Assembly: GCA_963513935.1 (NCBI GenBank)
Contig: OY740773.1
Coordinates: 100,983,291 to 101,047,290 of the forward strand
Length of the DNA stretch: 64,000 nt
Origin: Aphrophora alni
Lineage: Eukaryota; Arthropoda; Insecta; Hemiptera; Aphrophoridae
Direction: 5' to 3'
Part shown: positions 1 to 11,486 of the stretch, piece by piece
Position numbering within the stretch: the stretch's first letter is position 1
Layout: the number at the start of each line of letters is the position of its first letter
Made by a program: the position numbers and the translations under genes
The notes under the pieces: generated by a model
The model's input: only the letters and a program-made list of their open reading frames with translations
Database searches by the model: none
Told to the model about the DNA's origin: nothing

Positions 1-565
1 GCCCAAAACTGTTTCCTCCGTTAATTGATGGGTTTCTCACAAACTTTAGACATGCCTGCAAATGATATTGATATGTTTAGGGTATCATAGTTAAGCCCTC
101 AAAATACGACGCAACTAGAATTACTTTCGCACGGAGTTGGTTGAAACTTTGTAACTTTGTTTCAGAGTTTTAAAATAAATGATGCAAAAAAAATTGCATA
201 AACTTTCTCACAGACCAATTTACAAAACTAAAGTCACCGAATAAAAATTATTGATCACAATCTCCATAAAAATGTAAATTCAAAAATTATTAGTAAAAAA
301 CTGCACATAAACCATGCAGTCTGCCTTACTCCCGGGAGGGGTTAAAAAGGTAGAATGGTCAAATTTTAGAATTTTTTTTGTGTAAAACGCCATATTTTGA
401 ACTTAATAAAATAATTTCAGCCCCACTCCAATATGGGTTTTTTGTGAGGATACTCAAATTTTTTAAATGTATAACCCCATCGAGTAATAACTCAATTTAA
501 AAGACTCATTAAATAGAACATAACTGGCCAAGCTAGAGGTCGCTATTTTACTCCAATTCAAAATG
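1..565 (-). repeat. Interspersed repeat F, copy 1 (runs off the window edge)
   Basis: The reverse complement of this stretch is collinear with 45235-45795 along its whole length. Shared blocks are GTCGCCATTTTGAATT, the 'GAGTATTACTCGATGGGG' block, GCAGTTTTTTACTRRTAATTTTTGAA, TTTTTATGGAGAT, a 'TTGGTCTGTGAGA' block, CAAAGTTACAAAGTT and TCTAGTTGCGTC. No open frame spans it and no TIRs are visible. The class is unknown; it is a dispersed non-coding repeat whose far end lies outside the window. Confidence 0.75.
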
Positions 566-739
566 GCGACCATTCAAATATTCATATACCTAAAAATGTT
601 AGTTCTGAAATAATAAACGTTAAATTAAAATTAAAATGGTAATACTGTACTGGAGTAAAATAACAGTAAAGTGTTTGCTATATTAATTTTGATTCCTTAA
701 TACCTTACTTTCTTAAATAAATTGGTTTTTTTTAAAAAT

Positions 740-880
740 ATTTAACAGGCCACCATTTTGTATCGTAGCAAGAAAACGAACTTTAGTTTGCGCAGTTGTT
801 AAACAAAAACTTGGAAATGAGGTATTTCTTGATGGGGCTTTACATTTGAAACTTTTGAGTTCCCCCCAAAGATCTCATTT
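740..880 (+). repeat. Fragment related to repeat F
   Basis: This contains GCCACCATTTTG, then AAATGAGGTATTTCTTGATG, GGGCTTTACATTTGAAA and a short C run. The same order occurs at 45245-45375 and, more weakly, at 55740-55860. It is a diverged partial copy lying just beyond the inverted copy at the window start. Confidence 0.5.
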
Positions 881-2457
881 TATCTTATAACGACAAAATT
901 TATTTATTTATATCTAATGACCTACACCAAAACATTTCTAAAATTTAAGCTTCCTGTTTAAGCTTAGCTTCGACTGATGCGAAGTGTAATAAGTGTAACG
1001 TGGGCACGTGAACTGTAGGCACGGAGTTGTAGAAGAAAACTAACTAGAGACGACGGGGGTAGGTAACGCTTCGCGTCCATAATCACGTGATATCCGTCAA
1101 CCTATCAAAAATATTATAAATGATGTCATTAGAACTTGGACTTGAAATTGAAGGCAAAACACCCCTTGAATTATGGAATGGACTATTCCGATGTGGCGTG
1201 TTGTGGGAGAAAGAGAAAGTTTATAATGAAGCATGAGTACTGAACACTTCCTATCTTTTAAAATTTATAAAAATTCCGGGACTTTTTTGACATCTAGATT
1301 TATACACGAGGTTATGGAACGCCGTCCGTAATTATTGAAAGGATTAAAATAGACAAATGAAGCTTTGGAAATGCCTTTGTATAAATAGGACCTGCTTTAA
1401 AAAAGTTCAACCAAACCCTCGGGGAAGGGGTCGTGGGGGAGGCTACTCAGAGTTTAATAAAAACTAAATTAGAAAAATACATAACAATAACAACCTTTCG
1501 TGGAGGTCCACTTAGGTATAAAACTTATTTCAAGCTAATGAATAGTCACAAAACTTTGAAGGCCTGACAATAAAATAATTTGATAACCTTTTAAGAGACC
1601 AGCAACACAAATCCTGTCTAAATTGATCCCATAACTTGTGTATAGTTTCAGTAGTTTTGTTTATTTCCTATGTGACCTTTTTAGGTTAAATTTGGTTAGT
1701 TAGGCTTACACCATTTAATCAATAATATTTTATTTTAAATTTAATTACATGGTTTTTATCAATATTCTTTGTAACTTGCGTTAAAATTTTCCAGTTCAAA
1801 TAAAATTTACTAACTACTAATAAATTATAAAAGCATTTTTTTAATTATCATAAATAAAAAGAGATTGAAAATAGTAAATATGACTCATACTTTTGGAACA
1901 CTCTGTATATATGTATTTTAAATAAAGTCTCAACTCCTTTCTCTAGTGCCACAAACTCGTCCTAATATGATTCAAATCTAGCTTTAAATAACGGCGGTAA
2001 AAGTTTGTTATAGTTTTTTGCTTGAACTGTAATTTGCTTTCTTTTCTGAGATTTGATAAATCTTCACATTTAACCAGATTTTATCAAAATCGTTAGAGCC
2101 GACTTTGAAAAATATCTTTGTTATTACAATTGCAAAGATGATTGTTGTTTGTTTTCCCCCCGATGAATTTCTAAACGTAGTTTGGCGATTTAAGGAACAA
2201 TAAGATTTATATCGGTTTTTACAAAAATATCATTAAAATTGCCGATTTTGAGAATTTAGTTTTTTGGCCTTATAGAAGTTACGGGGTTTTCCACGAAAAC
2301 GTCGCTATTTTTTAATTAATATTTAGCTGTTAACTATTATTAGGTAATCATTTTGGTAAAAACGTACCATTATTTTGTTATTCTACCATTTTATTTTGAT
2401 CAGGCCATAAAGAAAGAAATTCGAGTGTATGTTTTTACGTACCTATGCAGCATAACG
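881..2457. other. Non-coding, A+T-rich, no gene seen
   Basis: No supported ORF. The stretch at 1885-1912 reads, on the minus strand, like a TIR-element end (ACAGAGTGTTCCAAAAGTAT), matching the end near 38045. No partner end is obvious nearby. The rest is short-range A+T-rich sequence with no structure I can name. Confidence 0.5.
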
Positions 2458-2545
2458 TAAAGTCTCAAGTTTTTTGAGTATTCCATATGTCCGGCATATT
2501 AATTATAAAATAGTGATCTCTTCCTGGAACACCCGGTATATAAAT
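2458..2545 (+). repeat. Repeat I, copy 1
   Basis: The block CCATATGTCCGGCATATTAA followed by a diverged AGTRGGRAYCT segment recurs in the same orientation at 25347-25432. Both copies are preceded by AAGTCTCAAG/AAGGTCAAG and followed by a MITE-end-like CCCGGTAT/CCCTCCGTAT. It is probably the terminal part of a TIR element of unknown class. Confidence 0.5.
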
Positions 2546-3016
2546 TTATAAAAATCGGTCTACAAGTTTGGCTGTAGAACACGGCCTAGACAAACTGAAC
2601 GCTGAAGACTGACAAACTTCATTTTCAAAACAATTTTTCTCTTCTATGGAAATCTCAAACGAATATTTCGGGTATAAGTTTTAATGAAAGTGATCCCGTT
2701 GTGCAAATTATTACCTGACGTAAACAATATCGTATGTTTTTAATGGGGTTTTTAATTAAACAATAACTGTAAAAGACATCAGGTTGAAATATGAAATGTA
2801 TATTCTGTGATAGTAAACTTAGACTTTCCTTAGAAAGGATGGTAAGGATCTGTTTATTTCATATTTATTTTACTCCCTTTCAATACAAAGTGAAATCAAT
2901 ATGGTGGATCAACAATTAAACAACTTGATAGTCGGAATTATGGTACTTACCCTGTCCCGACATCAATGTATCAGGGTAAGTCAGTAAGTAAAGTGAAATT
3001 GGAAAATCTATATATG
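2546..3016. other. Non-coding, no gene seen
   Basis: A+T-rich with no supported ORF and no clear repeat. A short near-palindrome built on 'TACCCTGTCCCGACATCAATG TATCAGGGTA' is present at about 2945-2980. Confidence 0.4.
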
Positions 3017-4199
3017 TATTGTACTTACTTAAATAATAATAGCATTACTTTTCAACATAATCCCCTCCTACTTCTATGCACTTAGTCCATCTTTTAACGA
3101 GCATTTTAATGTCTTCCTGGAAGTAGGTTTTTGGTCTCATGTTCAGAAAATTGTGTACCGCTTCATTGTCCTCTTCATCAGATCGATAATTATTCCATCG
3201 AAACTCTTCTTTTAATGGGCAAAAAAGATGAATTCGTTTGGAGCAAGATCCGAACTATATGGAGGATGGTTTAACAGCTGGAAACCAAGATTTCGAAAGC
3301 ATATGACTGTGTTTTTGGTTGTATGGGGTCGAGTGTTATTCAGAAGTAAAATCACGCCTTTTGAAAGTTTACCACGGCTTTTGGATTTGATTTTTGGCTT
3401 CAATAAACGCAGAAGCTGTTACTATTTATTGTTTGACATTTAGGTTTGAAGTCAACTATAAATGGACCTTCCATATCCCAGAATATTGACATCATAACTT
3501 TTCCTGCAGACATCTTAATTTTGAACGGTTTTGCTGTGGGAGTTGAAGGATGTTTCCTCACCAAACTTTATCGATCGAAATGATGGACCCATGTTTCATC
3601 AACGGTTATTATTCGTTTAAGAAATGAGTCTCCCTTCTTCATAACGTTCCAAATGCGTCTGGGAAATGGTCAATTGACGTGGAACCCAGCGATCACAGCC
3701 TTGTCGAAAGTTTAAAGAATCGTGGATGATGGAATATGCTGAGCCATGACTTACATTTAACTCACTATCAACTTTAATTCGTGGATTATCGAGAATCATT
3801 GTTTAACCGCTTCAATATTGTTTTTAGTTTTTGAAAGTAGAAGCCGTACCAGGCCGTTGTTCAACACAGAGAGAAATCCTACCACTTTTACAGCGATCAA
3901 TCCATTCGTAGATCTTGCTTCTACTTAAACAACTCTCTCCATATTGCTGCTCTATTCAACGAATAATCTCTGCTGGTTTCACACATTCTGAATTGAGGAA
4001 ACGTATCACATCATTTGAGCATTTCTCAAATCAGACAAAGGAGAACTCATTTCTTGCATGACTTGCATAACTTGCTGTTTTATTAAGTCAATACTTAAAT
4101 TTATTGAATTCCTCTTTTGCTTGTTATCCTAACAAGCATTTTATAACTAGCACATTTTCTTTCAAAATATATTCTATTATTACTATTTAAGTACAAATA
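3017..4199 (-). mobile_element. Degenerate mariner element with terminal repeats
   Basis: The ends are imperfect inverted repeats. The left end (3019-3042) reads TTGTACTTACTTAAATAATA and the right end (4174-4197), reverse-complemented, reads TTTGTACTTAAATAGTAATA. Both are bordered by TA, the usual mariner target duplication. The total of about 1.18 kb is near the family norm of about 1.3 kb. Transposase remains lie inside on the minus strand. It is a fossil copy. Confidence 0.85.
3212..4090 (-). pseudogene. Mariner transposase pseudogene
   Basis: Two recognisable pieces of a mariner transposase (the enzyme that cuts and pastes the element at TA sites) remain on the minus strand. The piece at 3617-3799 reads VSHGSAYSIIHDSLNFR followed by RWVPRQLT, the linker after the DNA-binding domain. 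The piece at 3212-3403 reads LLNNTRPHTT and then HPPYSSDLAPNEF, the second and third catalytic motifs with the family spacing of 34 residues. In the second motif the usual catalytic Asp of HDNARPH is Asn, and the third acidic residue is Glu. The pieces are in different frames with stops between them. The N-terminal helix-turn-helix part towards 4090 is only faintly readable. The gene cannot encode an active enzyme. Confidence 0.88.
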
Positions 4200-4419
4200 T
4201 GAAAACAAAATGACATTTATTAATCGTCTTACATTCCAAAAATAGTTAAGTAAATGAAAAGTTTAATATTTATTCGTAAAAGGTAACGTGTTTTTGAATA
4301 GGCTAAATATATTTATAAATATGAATTAAAGTATTTTTTTTTGTGGGGGAGGTAAGTGCCCTTGAATTATTTTTACCACCTAACCCAAACGTATCAGAAA
4401 TAATAATAATACCTTAAGA

Positions 4420-4627
4420 GTTTAAAGATAATAAAACACAATTTTTTATTTGTAACATCCACATTTTATTAGTCTAGCCGACCAATGGTTTCGCCTGCTA
4501 AGGCATTGAATTACTGTACATTGTAATACAGCCTCGTCAATGAATTAGCAGGCGAAACCATTGGTCGGCTAGACTAATAAAAAGTGGATGTTACAAAATA
4601 AAAAATTGTGTTTTATTATCTTTAAAC
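4420..4627. mobile_element. Snapback (hairpin) element, copy 1
   Basis: The left arm (4420-4513) is almost the exact reverse complement of the right arm (4545-4627), with a short unpaired centre. The arms hold AATAAAACACAATTTTTTAT, TAGTCTAGCCGACCAATGGT and TTTCGCCTGCTAA. A non-palindromic tail follows the right arm (4628-4660, GGAATTCCACCAAGAACCTT). The same layout, with a related GGTTTCGCTAGTTA core and a related tail, is seen at 4847-5083 and 58789-59275. There is no coding capacity. Confidence 0.8.
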
Positions 4628-4832
4628 ATGGAATTCCACCAAGAACCTTCAGTCTCAACAGTAATGAAAACTTTAAGTCCACTAAAAAATACAAATAAAC
4701 CCAGAACATAAATGAATTGTATGTACAACTTGAAAAACAAAAACATAAATACTGCAAACATTGTCACACTTTCATAAAATATGAATGTTTCAAAATTACA
4801 TCTCAAATCAAGGAAATATTCGAGATTTTGGC
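4628..4832. other. Spacer between two snapback elements
   Basis: The first ~40 bases are the tail of snapback copy 1. The remainder is A+T-rich with no supported gene. Confidence 0.4.
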
Positions 4833-4846
4833 TAAATAGTATTAAT
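4833..4846 (+). repeat. Left candidate target-site duplication of snapback copy 2
   Basis: The 14-mer TAAATAGTATTAAT here recurs exactly at 5084-5097, one on each side of the hairpin element. In A+T-rich DNA chance is not negligible, but the position fits an insertion footprint. Confidence 0.55.
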
Positions 4847-5083
4847 AAATAAAACACTTGTATTTTTTAGTATAATCACAAATTTAATGAACCTTGCCAA
4901 CCATGGTTTCGCTAGTTACAATATTGTCAAGGTATTTTCTAACTATGTACAAAGACCTTAACAATGCTATAACTAGCGAAATCATGATCGGCCAGTTTCA
5001 TTAAATTTGTGGTTATACTAAAAAATACAAGTGTTTTATTTATTAAAATGGAATATCACCTACGGTCCTGAGCATAAATAGTT
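4847..5083. mobile_element. Snapback (hairpin) element, copy 2, with 14-bp flanking repeat
   Basis: The arms 4847-4948 and 4950-5045 are inverted repeats with few mismatches. They contain AATAAAACACTTGTATTTTT, ACCATGGTTTCGCTAGTTAC and TTGTCAAGGT. After the right arm comes the tail AATGGAATATCACC, TACGGTCCTGAGCATAAAT, which is shared with copy 3 (CACCTACGGTCTTTAGCATAAA). The element is flanked by a perfect 14-bp direct repeat. Its ends are not symmetrical: the palindrome stops ~40 bp before the end. It is therefore not a simple TIR transposon. A class cannot be assigned. Confidence 0.8.
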
Positions 5084-5097
5084 TAAATAGTATTAAT

Positions 5098-5479
5098 TTA
5101 AAAAAAATAAAATAAAACTACGGGAACATCAATAATAAATTTCATTGCTTCCATGATTGAATTTCCCAAGCGGATACAGTAAAAGATTGGTTAAATTACA
5201 GTTCGCTTCTTAGTATGACGAAAAAACTCCTTTTCTTGTGCTCTTTACACTTATATCGGAGGTAAACTTTATTTACGATGTGTAGCGTAGAATTGTAGCA
5301 TAACCAATATAATGGAAAGATCGTAAATCATTACGTTTCACAAGATTAAGTCTTTTATAATAGAGAGTTTTACAACTTGGAAATATCGATTCTAAAGACC
5401 AAAATTATGACATTCTCTGGAATTTATCCCGTAAGATTCAAATTCAGTCAAAGGAATTAATTTCCAACAGGTGTCACAT
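5098..5479. other. Non-coding, no gene seen
   Basis: A+T-rich sequence with no supported ORF or repeat; it leads into the LINE remnant. Confidence 0.4.
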
Positions 5480-5790
5480 TTTCATTCAGTATTTGGGCTG
5501 TGAAACTGATGATATCGTCAATATATAAATAGATATCAGTGAAACTATTAGGAAGACTTTGAAAGGGAAAGTACGCAATGAGACACTATATACATGGTGT
5601 GGAATGTGTTGCGCACTGCTAAAGAATGACACGGTTGATTTGGAAGCTTCCGAAAAGAGGTATCCGTTAAAAGCTGCACAGAATGAAACTGAATATGAAA
5701 TAATGATTTTCGACAAAAATATAACTGTCTCTGTTTAAAGATAATAATTGGAGAGATCATGTAATGAGAATGGAAGGCTTCCAAAGCAGT
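5480..5790 (+). pseudogene. Non-LTR retrotransposon (LINE) RT C-terminal remnant
   Basis: Broken frames spell the tail that follows the reverse-transcriptase domain in many animal LINEs. It starts with IQYLGCETDDI (family form YLGCEVS..), then RKTLKGKVRNETLY, and LEASEK (family form RLEAAEMK). It ends with NNWRDHVMRMEG (family form W.EHV.RM). Order and spacing agree with the family over about 100 codons. The normal product copies element RNA at a nicked target. The hallmark YGSETW motif is unreadable and stops interrupt the frame, so this is a dead 3' fragment. The clade cannot be settled. Confidence 0.75.
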
Positions 5791-6282
5791 CGATGATGTA
5801 TGAACGTAGTAAAGTATAGAAATTTTAAGGATTTTACTTAGACAACAACAATTTTAAACGACAAGAAATATTGAATTTTTACTTTTCACATACATAGTCT
5901 AAAGAAAAACTAGTTCATCTTCCCTTCTCTGTCTGTTAATCAAATACTGTTCATGGCACAACCAAAGTTTATGCCCCATTATTATTTTTAAATAACAGCT
6001 TCTATTTTTCAATTTGAGTTTTTAATTGACGATATTTTTTGTTTTCATTTGGTTTTAAGGATAGGTGAATGAAAAAGTCTGTGCGATGTTTTTGTACCTC
6101 GTAATTTTAATGACAACTTACCCACCTATTGAATATCCCAGTAACACAGTCACCCTTTGCCATTCTACTGTCAATAGATTGTCTCAAGTACTTTACTTTT
6201 TTCACAAGAGTCAATAATTATCAAAGTGTAGTCTTTCTAGATTATATTTACGTTTAATTTGTTAAACAGCCTTGATAATCCT
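5791..6282. other. Non-coding, no gene seen
   Basis: A+T-rich with no supported ORF. It may include 3' untranslated sequence of the preceding LINE remnant, but no poly(A) tail or target duplication can be identified. Confidence 0.4.
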
Positions 6283-6797
6283 TATACAGGATGTCTTGCA
6301 AACATATGAACAAACTTTGTCACGTTATTCAGCATCTCAAAAGAAACGTTTTAATAACCATGGTAACCAAAATGTAATTTTCTCAGTTATACTTCAGTCA
6401 ATAAGAATAAATTATACATCATTTTATTTGTCTTAAAATTGTCTAACTTTTTTGTGTCATAACATTTTTTGATAAAATTTGTAGTTTATTAATTATTTAA
6501 CTTTGAATATTTTGAACTGCCGTCATCTTGAAACGGAAAGTTGTATGAAAACGAAATTTTATTGGCATTTATAAACTACCTGGAGTAACAATCATACCAA
6601 GTGTCATGATTTTCCCCTCAAATAGTTTCAAAGATATTAATGTTAAAAAAAAATATTAAAAAAAAAAAAACACATACAGACGGATAGACCGAAAGCGGAA
6701 TGAGATACGACACATGTTATATTAAATTTTTTGTTTCTTTTGGCATGCTGAATAACGTGACAATGTTTGTTCATATGGTTGCAAGACACCCTGTATA
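6283..6797. mobile_element. 515-bp MITE with ~65-bp terminal inverted repeats
   Basis: The left TIR (6283-6347) starts TATACAGGATGTCTTGCAA and continues through CATATGAACAAACTTTGTCA to CTCAAAAGAAAC. The right TIR (6733-6797) is its reverse complement at roughly 85% identity, ending GCAAGACACCCTGTATA. The interior has no transposase, only poly(A) runs and a CAGACGGATAGACCG block. The CAGGRTGTC end resembles other element ends in this window. It is a non-autonomous DNA transposon of undetermined superfamily. Confidence 0.85.
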
Positions 6798-8160
6798 ATG
6801 ACTTTTTTTCTTTAAAGAGAGAGAAAGAGAATAAATTAATATTGGAACAATTAAACAAACTTACTTTTCTGAGTGGAATAAACACTACCCAATACGTCAT
6901 AACCTTTCCTACCTGAAAAACAAAAGAAAATCACCGTTAAACAATTTACAAAGTTTCTTCAATTCATTCGTCAATACATAAATAAATAATAAATCATTTT
7001 ACATACTTAAGTTAAATACAGAGTGATTTTTTGAAAACTTACAACCTCTGTTATTTAAAAGACGGAAAGATATATGCGTTCTTAGAAAGGGGGAACCTTA
7101 AAATACCTATTTATAAAATCTGAATAACATTAACCCTCTCACCTCATTTCAGAAATGTTTGTGGTACCTCAAATTAAAGCTCTTTATAAACCATGAATTT
7201 CTGGTGTAAGAAAATAAAAATCTGCCAAAGCATTCGTTCGCCAAGCTCAAAAATGTTATTATATAGTATTTATAGCAATAGTTATTACAGACTTCAGTAT
7301 TTAAGATTGGATAAAATCAACAGGATGGAATGTACAAGTATTATAGTTTCGCGACAGTTAAACTTGAACAATGAAAAACTTTTGAGAATGTCTATTCGAT
7401 TACTCCGAACTCCCATTTCTAACAATTAACTAAATATTATTTCTTGTACTACCCCCAACATTAATTTATCAAAGTTGACACTTCATTTTTGAGAGAAAGT
7501 TTCATTACAATTAGTTAAAGATAAGAAGTCAGTATTCCTTAGTGCCATCAACTAAACATTTTTCATAGGACGACAATTTATATTTTAATAAAATTTTACA
7601 AACTAACCTTTTTGAACGTAACGTACGAATGCATTGGCCGATTTATATTTCCTTATAATAAAAATTCAAGTTTTTTAAAGACCTTTAATTTGAGGTAATA
7701 CAGTAAATAATTTTTGTTTATTTTCCCTTGTAAACATATTTTTGTTAAGATATTTTGTTCCTTATCCTAATTTAATTATTCTCTCATTTTGAGACATTTT
7801 TAATTGTAATTACATTGTGTTTAAAAACTACCTTAACATCATTAGAATTCACTATTATTCACAGTTTTCAATTCTAAATAAATTGATATTCATCGACAAA
7901 TGGATTTCTTGTTATTGTAACAATTAAATTGGAATTAAAATCTTTATTACATGAAATCAAGAGTCTTCAAATAGTAGGTTAGTGAGAAAGGCTTACTTAT
8001 GAAATAATAGCAACTAAAATAGGTGTAATTAGCTTTTCTGTGTGTTCTAGTCAAAAAACAATAAATTACGTTCATTTTTGTCTTGTAAATCTTTTATAAA
8101 GTTAACGGTTTTAAAGATTGTAAACGCTATGTCCCCTACCACAAGTTAGGTACAATAACA
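6798..8160. other. Non-coding, A+T-rich
   Basis: No supported gene. Two short blocks, 7166-7195 (GGTACCTCAAATTAAAGCTC) and the inverted 7676-7700 (CCTTTAATTTGAGGTA), resemble the TACATCAAATTAAAGGTCTT block of foldback element D at 57.7-58.6 kb. This may mark a badly eroded relative. Confidence 0.4.
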
Positions 8161-8262
8161 CAACACAAATAAACTTTTAGCAACAATTTATTAGCCTAGG
8201 TTGTAACAGTTCCCTGAAGTACATTTCGGTAACCAAGTTACCATCATCGGAGGATTCTAAAC
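8161..8262 (-). repeat. Retroelement 3'-end-like hairpin block
   Basis: On the minus strand this reads GATGATGGTAACTTGGTTAC, CGAAATG and then GGCTAATAAATTGTTGC. A GATGATGG...CCGAAAYG stem-loop close to a polyadenylation-like signal is common at the 3' ends of insect LINEs and SINEs. No RT remnant is visible upstream, so assignment is by pattern only. Confidence 0.4.
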
Positions 8263-10225
8263 TAATATTAATAAAATAAAATAAAAGATATAAAACTAAA
8301 ATGACAATCTCCCCCCCCCCCGCCCTACTTAAGTTCAGGAGGATCGGCAAATCATATTTAAACCACGTCATAAACGTTTTTGATGAAAACATCTGGTACC
8401 AGAGTCTTTGGTACCTGTCCCTGTCCTTGGGAATGACCATAATTTGAATATTACAAATTTATAGAACTATACAGTTAATTCGGAGAACAATATTACAAAA
8501 AATAAAATAATAACGTAACCATAATACATAACACTTCAAAACTAATGAATAATAATATACTGTTACCAATAATACATAAAACTACATATCGAATGATCAA
8601 TAATGAAGTTACATGAAAATATAAATTGAAATATATGTCACACAACAGGTAATTTATAGTAACTACAAAAACATACTATTATAATTTTTTTTAAATTTAC
8701 AAACAACAACAACATACATGTAACAAAGCAGTAGAATAATGAATACAAAAATGAATGTTATGAACGGTTAATTAATGGAAAGATATTACCAATGTTTCAA
8801 CAAAAAGAATAAACATGAATTAGGATTTATCTTCAGAGATATTCGCCCTTTTAAAATGTATAAAATAAAGTTTTGTTTTTAGTATAATTAGTTATATCAA
8901 AAATTGTATAACATATCTAGCTAGACTTAATAGTTCATATATTTTTATTGTTATACAATTTAAAAAACAAGATATCAACTAGACAAACAGATTGAAAAGG
9001 AAATGTTTATGGATATACATTTATAGAAACTTGCTTGTTCAACGTAAAAAAAAAACTAGCTTGCCAAATTTAGTCGAGGTTTACGATACCATTCTGTACA
9101 TTGATAGCATCTAATGTTTTAAAATAATTGGTTAAATCTTAGAATTTTTATAGAAAAATGATCACCTCCTGTTAAGGGAGTTTTTATTTTTAAACCTCCA
9201 AAAAAAATTTTTTTTAAACAAAAATTAGGTTAGGTAATCTTAATACTCCTTATGTTTTTTTCAAAGGAAATACTTGTGAATAATAAAATATATTATTTAT
9301 AAAACTTTAAAACTATGGCTCGCTTTTCCCACTTTTACTAAAAAAAAATATACTTGCTGAAAGAAGTGTTGAATTAAACTTGTTATAAATTTAATCTTCT
9401 AAAAGAACAAACTCTTAATTATATAACCATTAGTTTCAAATCGGATGTTTTCACTTCGCTCAACCTGTAAACAATTGGCATAGTGGTCGTTATAATAATA
9501 ATTTTAATAAAAGTGTTACAAAAAAACCTACACTGCTAGAGAATGATATCGTTCTACAATGGACGGGTGAATACCATGTGTCAGAAATGATTGATGGTCA
9601 CCACAAAGTTATGTGAGAACTAACACAGTATGTCGTAACACTGCCAACATTAAAAATGAAAATTTCCCACTTCACTCAAACATTAAAACATTAACAAAAT
9701 TATTAAACGATTATATTTTTAAATTTCGTGATATTTTTCTATAAAATCACAAACAAAATTAATTGTACGGGGATTAAAATATATTCTGTTCAGTCATTGA
9801 ACGTCATTCAAAATAGTTTTTCCCGCAGCTTTGAAATAATAAAATTCGAAATATTCTCAAATTCTCACAAAGTAACTCATGAGAAAGTATTAACAGTTTT
9901 GCGACAAAATACATGACCATTCATAAGTTTTTGATAAATTTAATACGTTTAAAATGATTGAAGAAATACTAAATATCAATCTAAAAATGTTCTTTTTATG
10001 AAGTTAATAATTATACATCAAATTTGTTTTTTTCACTAAAATCGCTCAGTTGTGGTAAAAGTTATCGTAATTTAAGTGGAAAAGTGTACCGTAAAAAAGT
10101 AAAAAAATCATGGTTTAAAATCTGTAAACATTATTGTACAAGATTGAAAATATGGCGTTCTGTTTATAAAATGATGGAGAATGTGAACTTCATACTAGTA
10201 TCTCTGAAAAGTTTTAATTGATGTC
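8263..10225. other. Non-coding, A+T-rich
   Basis: Very A+T-rich with a 10-bp C run at about 8311-8320. I see no gene, TIR pair or tandem repeat that I can support. Confidence 0.45.
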
Positions 10226-10229
10226 CAAA

Positions 10230-10578
10230 TAATAAGAGTCAAGAGTGTGCTAAAACCACGCGACTTAGAATCCGTAGCCATATAGGGACAACTATTTTAT
10301 ATAAAATCGAAGTCTTTTCGTCAAAAAACTTACATATTCGTAATCAGAATAAATTCCAGTTTCATTTGATAACCTACACGTAATAATAAAAATTTGTCAA
10401 CTCTAAAGTTTTACCCCCTTAACAATCTCAAGGTAGTTTTTGTTACTAATACATTTATCCTACATGTGAGACAATACAAAAAATATATAAATGCAAAGTT
10501 TGAAATTTATAGGATTTGTCATTTCGTCTGTGTAGATTGTTTGCGACTTACAGGCAGACACGCTAGTGTCCATTCAAT
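10230..10578 (-). repeat. Interspersed repeat G, copy 1
   Basis: Reverse-complemented, this is collinear with 51590-51990. Shared blocks in order are CTGTAAGTCGCAA, CTACACAGACRA, TTTCAAACTTTGCATTTAT, TATTCTGATTACGAATATGT, CCCTATATGGCTACGGA and GTTTTAGCACACTCTTGAC. A 3' partial copy lies at 43930-44140. The ORF across 10394-10612 is a by-product of the repeat: the matching frame in the other copy is rearranged. Confidence 0.75.
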
Positions 10579-11328
10579 ATATACCAGAACACAAACAATC
10601 ATTAAGGCATAGTACAACAGTTAGATAATGGCTAGGTTTGCAACCTTCTAACGTGTCACAATTGACAATTGAGTATATAAACCAAGATTGATACAAAATC
10701 GAGGTCAGACCTAGCAGGGAGTTGTCGATGGTTAGTTGTCGGCGGTCGTGGTTGACATGAAGCTGTCAGGAGGTCAGTCGATCGACGGAGAGTTTGAGCC
10801 CGGGCGCGACAAAACGTTACCAGGGTGTTGTAAGGAATCTAACTCATTGGTGAAGAGGATCCACTACAGATGATCATGACACAGGATAACGATAGCTCAG
10901 TATCAAGCCTCATGTGTAAAGAAACTTTGTATTTCATAAAATTGTCGTAATCATTGGTGTGGTTCTAGATTGAAGGCTTTAGAATATTGCACGCTAGGTT
11001 AGCTTAAGATTACATGTGTTCAAAATATTAAGGGTGAACGTTATAAAACTACAGAAGTATTATGTATTTAGAATCATTGTTTAACTTGTATTAGAGACTT
11101 GAAATTGACATTGTAATGTTAATAAATTAAGAACCTGGATTCTTAATACAAATACTTTCACTACTGACCCATTGTTTGCTACTTCATTTATTTATTTTTC
11201 TTGAACCCGAAAACAGGAAACATCGATTAGCGTCAAGAATATTGAGTAAATCCAGCTATCCGTGAATTGAGTGAGACTCAATCGACGACCTGTCGCAGGC
11301 TCAGCTTGATTGTACTAAACGTCTCTAA
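10579..11328. other. Non-coding, no gene seen
   Basis: Slightly richer in G+C around 10700-10870 (GTCGGCGGTCGTGG, GCCCGGGCGCGAC) but with no supported ORF or named repeat. Confidence 0.4.
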
Positions 11329-11486
11329 GCGGCGTTTACACTAGCATGTAGCCCTTGCGTAAGTAGGACATGCAAGTTGATGCAAACTGTACTTTCATTC
11401 AAGTTAAGGTTTACACTACACACCTACCTTCTTTGCAAGGGAAACTTGCTTAAGTCCAGTCAGTTCAGTTCTTCATTTGGTGCAGA

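Noticed and set aside
10394..10612. 72-aa ORF as a small gene
   Set aside because: It lies in interspersed repeat G, and the matching frame in the copy at 51.6 kb differs and is interrupted.
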